A DNA stretch of 64,000 nt from Dyadobacter psychrophilus (GTDB taxonomy: Bacteria > Bacteroidota > Bacteroidia > Cytophagales > Spirosomataceae), in the NCBI RefSeq assembly GCF_900167945.1, contig NZ_FUZA01000005.1, forward strand, positions 264,601-328,600. Reading direction: 5' to 3'. Every line of letters begins with the position of its first letter. Positions within the stretch are counted from its first letter, which is position 1. Below are positions 61,111-64,000 of this stretch, one piece after another. The notes below the pieces were generated by a model. It saw nothing but the letters and a program-made list of their open reading frames with translations. It searched no databases and was not told where the DNA came from. A program made the position numbers and the translations under genes.

Positions 61111-62928
61111 ATGAAAAAACTTTTTTACTTCTGCGTATTTCAATTTTTTGGTTGCTACGCTTCTGCGCAGAAAATTAACTACGAAGTCTCTTTTCCCAAT
61201 CTCGTCCACCACGAAGCAAATATAACTGTCTCAGTAAATGGGGCGCCGCAGAAGGAATTGACCTTTCGCATGAGCCGGTCGTCGCCGGGGCGCTACGCCA
61301 CGCATGAGTATGGAAAGAACATTTATGATGTGAAAGCCTTTGACAAGTCGGGGCAGGAAATTGCGGTGCAGCGTATTGACGGTGATGTTTACAAGGTTTC
61401 TGGACTTAATGGTTTTGTAAAAGTGCAATACACGCTCTACGCCAATCACGCCGACGGGACTTATGCTGGTTTGGACCAAAACAGCATTCACTTAAACGCT
61501 CCCGCCACTTTTATGTGGGTAAGGGAATTGCAAAAAGCGCCTATTGAAGTAAAATTTGATTTACCAAAGAATGACAACTGGACCATTGCCACCCAACTCA
61601 AGCCTGGGATACAGCCGAACACATTCAGCGCGGCGGACCTCCAATATTTTATGGACTCGCCAATTAAAATCGGCAAGCTTACCATTAAGGAGTGGACATT
61701 GAATAATCCGGATAAGAAAACTGCCAAATTCAGACTAGCGCTTGAAGTGAGCGGAAGCGACTCGTTAGCAAATGGTTTTGCAGCCAAAGTGAAGCGGATA
61801 ACCCAGGAAAGCCAAATGGTTTATGGAGAACTTCCGGCATTTGATTTTGGTCAGTATACATTTCTGGCCAGCATTAATCCTTATGTAAGAGGCGACGGGA
61901 TGGAGCACCGCAACAGCACAATGATCGCTCTTCCGGTTGCATTCAATGGCGGTAACGAGTTGTTGGGTGTATTTTCCCATGAATTTTTCCACGCATGGAA
62001 TGTTGAGCGCATTAGGCCTAAAACCCTTGAACCATTCGATTTCGAGAAAAGCAACATGAGTTTTGAGCTTTGGTTTGCGGAGGGTTTTACACAATATTAT
62101 GGCGATTTGATTTTAGCGCGGGCGGGTTTCATGTCGCCCGAGGAATACTGTCAGGAGTTGAGTTTTTTGGTCAATACCAAAGAAAATACAGCGGGCGCCA
62201 AGCGAATTTCGCCGGTTCAGGCCAGTAACAATGCGGTTTTCGTGGATGCTGGCGTATCGATCGACAAAACCAATTATCCGAACATTTACACTTCCTACTA
62301 TCCGTACGGCGCTTCAATTGCCCTTGCGCTCGATTTGCAGCTGCGAACACGCGGGCTGACGTTGGATGGATATATGCAGGCCGTTTGGCAGAAACACGGA
62401 AAGTCGGAAGTGCCCTATCGGGTGAGTGACTTGCTGGACGTGCTGGCTGCGTACAGTAAAGACAAGGCTTTTGCAGCAGGCTTTTTTGCAAAATATATCA
62501 ATGGTCATGAATCCTTTGACTACGCACCTTTGCTGCAAATGGCCGGGCTGACATTAAAAAAGCAGTTCGCAGGCAAAGCATGGATAGGAGACGTTCGTTA
62601 TAAAGAAGGAACTGATCTTATTATTTTAACCAACACCATTATTGATTCTCCATTGTACATTGCGGGACTGGACATTGACGACCATATCTTGAAACTGGAT
62701 GGAAAAGCGGTGGCCACGCAAGCTGAGTTAACAGCTATTCTGAATGCGCACAAGCCCGGTGAGCAAATTGACGTCGAGTACCGCCATCGCGAAGAAACAA
62801 AAATCGGTATGCTGATCCTGAAAGAGAATCCAGGATGGATTGTTGGGTTGAACGAAAATGCAAACCTGCCAGTGACGGAGGAAATGGAAAAGTTTCGCAT
62901 GGATTGGCTTGGGAGTAAGATAAAGTAG
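61111..62928 (+). CDS. M61 family metallopeptidase (glycyl aminopeptidase-type) with PDZ domain
   Basis: 605 residues with a signal peptide (YFCVFQFFGCYASA). The N-terminal ~170-residue domain of M61 proteins (ITVSVNGAPQKELTFRMSRS) precedes the catalytic HEFFHAWNVERIRP with His290, Glu291 and His294, followed by the GFTQYYGDLILARAG helix that supplies the third zinc ligand. A PDZ-like domain ends the protein (GLDIDDHILKLDGKAVATQA). M61 peptidases of Bacteroidota are periplasmic or surface aminopeptidases. It is the only plus-strand gene between the lspA unit and the T9SS gene. Confidence 0.92.
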   Translation: MKKLFYFCVFQFFGCYASAQKINYEVSFPNLVHHEANITVSVNGAPQKELTFRMSRSSPGRYATHEYGKNIYDVKAFDKSGQEIAVQRIDGDVYKVSGLNGFVKVQYTLYANHADGTYAGLDQNSIHLNAPATFMWVRELQKAPIEVKFDLPKNDNWTIATQLKPGIQPNTFSAADLQYFMDSPIKIGKLTIKEWTLNNPDKKTAKFRLALEVSGSDSLANGFAAKVKRITQESQMVYGELPAFDFGQYTFLASINPYVRGDGMEHRNSTMIALPVAFNGGNELLGVFSHEFFHAWNVERIRPKTLEPFDFEKSNMSFELWFAEGFTQYYGDLILARAGFMSPEEYCQELSFLVNTKENTAGAKRISPVQASNNAVFVDAGVSIDKTNYPNIYTSYYPYGASIALALDLQLRTRGLTLDGYMQAVWQKHGKSEVPYRVSDLLDVLAAYSKDKAFAAGFFAKYINGHESFDYAPLLQMAGLTLKKQFAGKAWIGDVRYKEGTDLIILTNTIIDSPLYIAGLDIDDHILKLDGKAVATQAELTAILNAHKPGEQIDVEYRHREETKIGMLILKENPGWIVGLNENANLPVTEEMEKFRMDWLGSKIK

Positions 62929-62951
62929 CAATTTTAAGGTTGTATAATGCA

Positions 62952-62978
62952 AAAAGCCGGAGCTTAGCTCCGGCTTTT
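62952..62978. terminator. Bidirectional terminator between M61 peptidase and T9SS protein
   Basis: AAAAGCCGGAGC, a 3-base loop TTA, and GCTCCGGCTTTT form a perfect 12-bp stem flanked by A- and T-runs. It lies 23 bases after the M61 stop and 19 bases beyond the stop of the opposing gene. Confidence 0.93.
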
Positions 62979-62997
62979 CCGCTTTCAAACGGTCTTA

Positions 62998-64000
62998 TTA
63001 CTGAGTAATCAGCAACTTTTTCGTTTCTGTCGCTGTGCCGTTTTTAATTTGAAGCAAATAAATGCCGGCCGGGGCATTAGGCAACTTGATTTTCTCATGA
63101 TGCGCTCCGGATCCTTTCACTTGTGAACTATGCCAAACCCTGCCGCGAATGTCAGTAACCGTAATGGTTCCTTCCGCTCCATTGGAAAGGCTGAACTTCG
63201 CATTGAATTCGCCTGGCGCTGGATTGGGGAATATGTTCAATTGTTCATCCGGTCCGGTAATGTTAAACACCGCTTCCGGCGCGCCTAACCTCGCATTGCT
63301 TCCAGAGCTTGTTATGCAAATCTTATCCTGTCTCACACTTGGCCCACTCAATCCCTGAATGCGTACGGTGTTATTGCCCGCTGCAAGTGTAACATTGATA
63401 GTCTCTTCGCGGAACACGATATTCCAGGTGTAAGTGGCCTGTAAGTTCATAGAAGCAACGGCAGTGGAGCCATTCACAGAAATCATAATGTTAGGGTTCG
63501 AGCTTGCGGAATAACGCAGTTTAAGCTGGTAAACTCCCGCACTCGGAACGCCGTTGACTGCATAATCAACATAATGGTTGTAGTTAGCCTTGTCACCGCG
63601 CGTGCTGCCATTGGAAGCGTTCGGGTCGCCAGTGATGGGGCCGCTTCCGCTCTGGTTTTCAGATTCCAGGCAGAGGCTGAAATCACCACCAACCGGCGGA
63701 TTGCAATTGGTAATGTTCAAAGTTACCGTTGCTGTTTTGTCAACGCATCCGCTTTTGGACGCTTTTACGGTGTAAGTATAAGATCCGTTTGCTCCCGGAG
63801 CCGTGATATTGATCGAGCTTCCCGTCTGGTTAATGCCATTTCCGGTCCATGTGTACGTAACGCCTGCGCAATCCGCTCCTGTGCAGCCTGATGATAAGGT
63901 GACATTTGCAGAGCAGGCCGGACTTGTGTTGGAAGCATTGGCTGTAATGTCGAAAGCGCAACTCGGCTGCGAATTGGCGACCTGGATCGTAACGTTGATA
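62998..64000 (-). CDS. Secreted protein with CBM-like domain and T9SS C-terminal sorting domain, 5' end beyond window
   Basis: The frame stays open from the stop at 62998 to the window edge, so only the C-terminal ~334 residues are seen. From the edge inward: Ig/PKD-like repeat (CTGADCAGVTYTWTGNGINQ, SYTYTVKASKSGCVDKTATV), then a carbohydrate-binding-module-like domain (NYNHYVDYAVNGVPSAGVYQ, TVRIQGLSGPSV), and a type A sorting signal of the type IX secretion system at the C-terminus (NIFPNPAPGEFNAKF, then APAGIYLLQIKNGT and KKLLITQ). The protein is exported across the outer membrane, perhaps as a glycan-binding adhesin or enzyme. Confidence 0.88.
   Translation of the reverse strand, partial: INVTIQVANSQPSCAFDITANASNTSPACSANVTLSSGCTGADCAGVTYTWTGNGINQTGSSINITAPGANGSYTYTVKASKSGCVDKTATVTLNITNCNPPVGGDFSLCLESENQSGSGPITGDPNASNGSTRGDKANYNHYVDYAVNGVPSAGVYQLKLRYSASSNPNIMISVNGSTAVASMNLQATYTWNIVFREETINVTLAAGNNTVRIQGLSGPSVRQDKICITSSGSNARLGAPEAVFNITGPDEQLNIFPNPAPGEFNAKFSLSNGAEGTITVTDIRGRVWHSSQVKGSGAHHEKIKLPNAPAGIYLLQIKNGTATETKKLLITQ

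Overview
The window looks like chromosome from a Bacteroidota bacterium of the order Cytophagales, with Dyadobacter or a close relative as my best guess. The reasons are a type IX secretion C-terminal sorting domain, several matches to the Bacteroidota -7 promoter element TAnnTTTG, a eukaryote-like GT3 glycogen synthase, a propeller-type two-component sensor, Tat-type signal peptides, and the housekeeping set thrS-infC-rpmI-rplT, dnaK, topA, pgi and lspA. I see no phage, insertion sequence, CRISPR array, rRNA or tRNA. Genes are dense and almost all intact; only the first and last are cut by the window edges.

Region 1 (1-5302, +): the end of a GMC oxidoreductase, two small NTF2/SnoaL-like proteins, a DJ-1/PfpI protein, a VOC dioxygenase/glyoxalase-fold protein and an AGE-family epimerase-like protein. 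This resembles a small-molecule or sugar modification operon of unknown substrate. Region 2 (5330-23636, +) follows without a break. It holds STAS, glycogen debranching enzyme GlgX, a second STAS, an RsbW-like ATPase, an nSTAND1/WD40 NTPase, a TonB-dependent receptor, a GNAT acetyltransferase, a membrane nucleotide-transporter-like/HEAT protein, a beta-propeller sensor whose kinase domain lacks its phospho-acceptor histidine, a soluble histidine kinase, and a receiver-PP2C (RsbU-type) phosphatase. A GT3 glycogen synthase converges on the end of the array with a 1-nt gap. Together these form a complete partner-switching circuit (kinase, response-regulator phosphatase, STAS antagonists, RsbW-like switch kinase) embedded among glycogen genes, with no sigma factor present. 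This is the most interesting part of the window.

Region 3 (25656-33627): a DUF5009-type membrane acyltransferase, a Tat-exported sugar-isomerase-like TIM barrel, pgi, a vanZ-like gene overlapping the pgi tail, a secreted alpha/beta hydrolase, and a small protein translationally coupled to an SDR dehydrogenase. Region 4 (33807-42004, -): dnaK, a Tat-exported phosphocholine-specific phospholipase C, then thrS-infC-rpmI-rplT with candidate internal promoters and terminators. Region 5 (42064-54176): TPR lipoprotein, rRNA-type methyltransferase, an unknown exported protein, an EVE protein, divergent menB/menE (menaquinone synthesis) with an inverted repeat between them, an unknown 257-residue protein, an XRE-type regulator, folD, a sirtuin, and topA.

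Region 6 (54513-64000): tandem aconitases of two different families (AcnB then AcnA/mitochondrial type), a long hairpin repeat, lspA, a DUF1080 protein, an M61 glycyl aminopeptidase-type protease, and the C-terminal part of a large T9SS-secreted protein that runs off the right edge. All functions are read from recognisable motifs, not from database searches.
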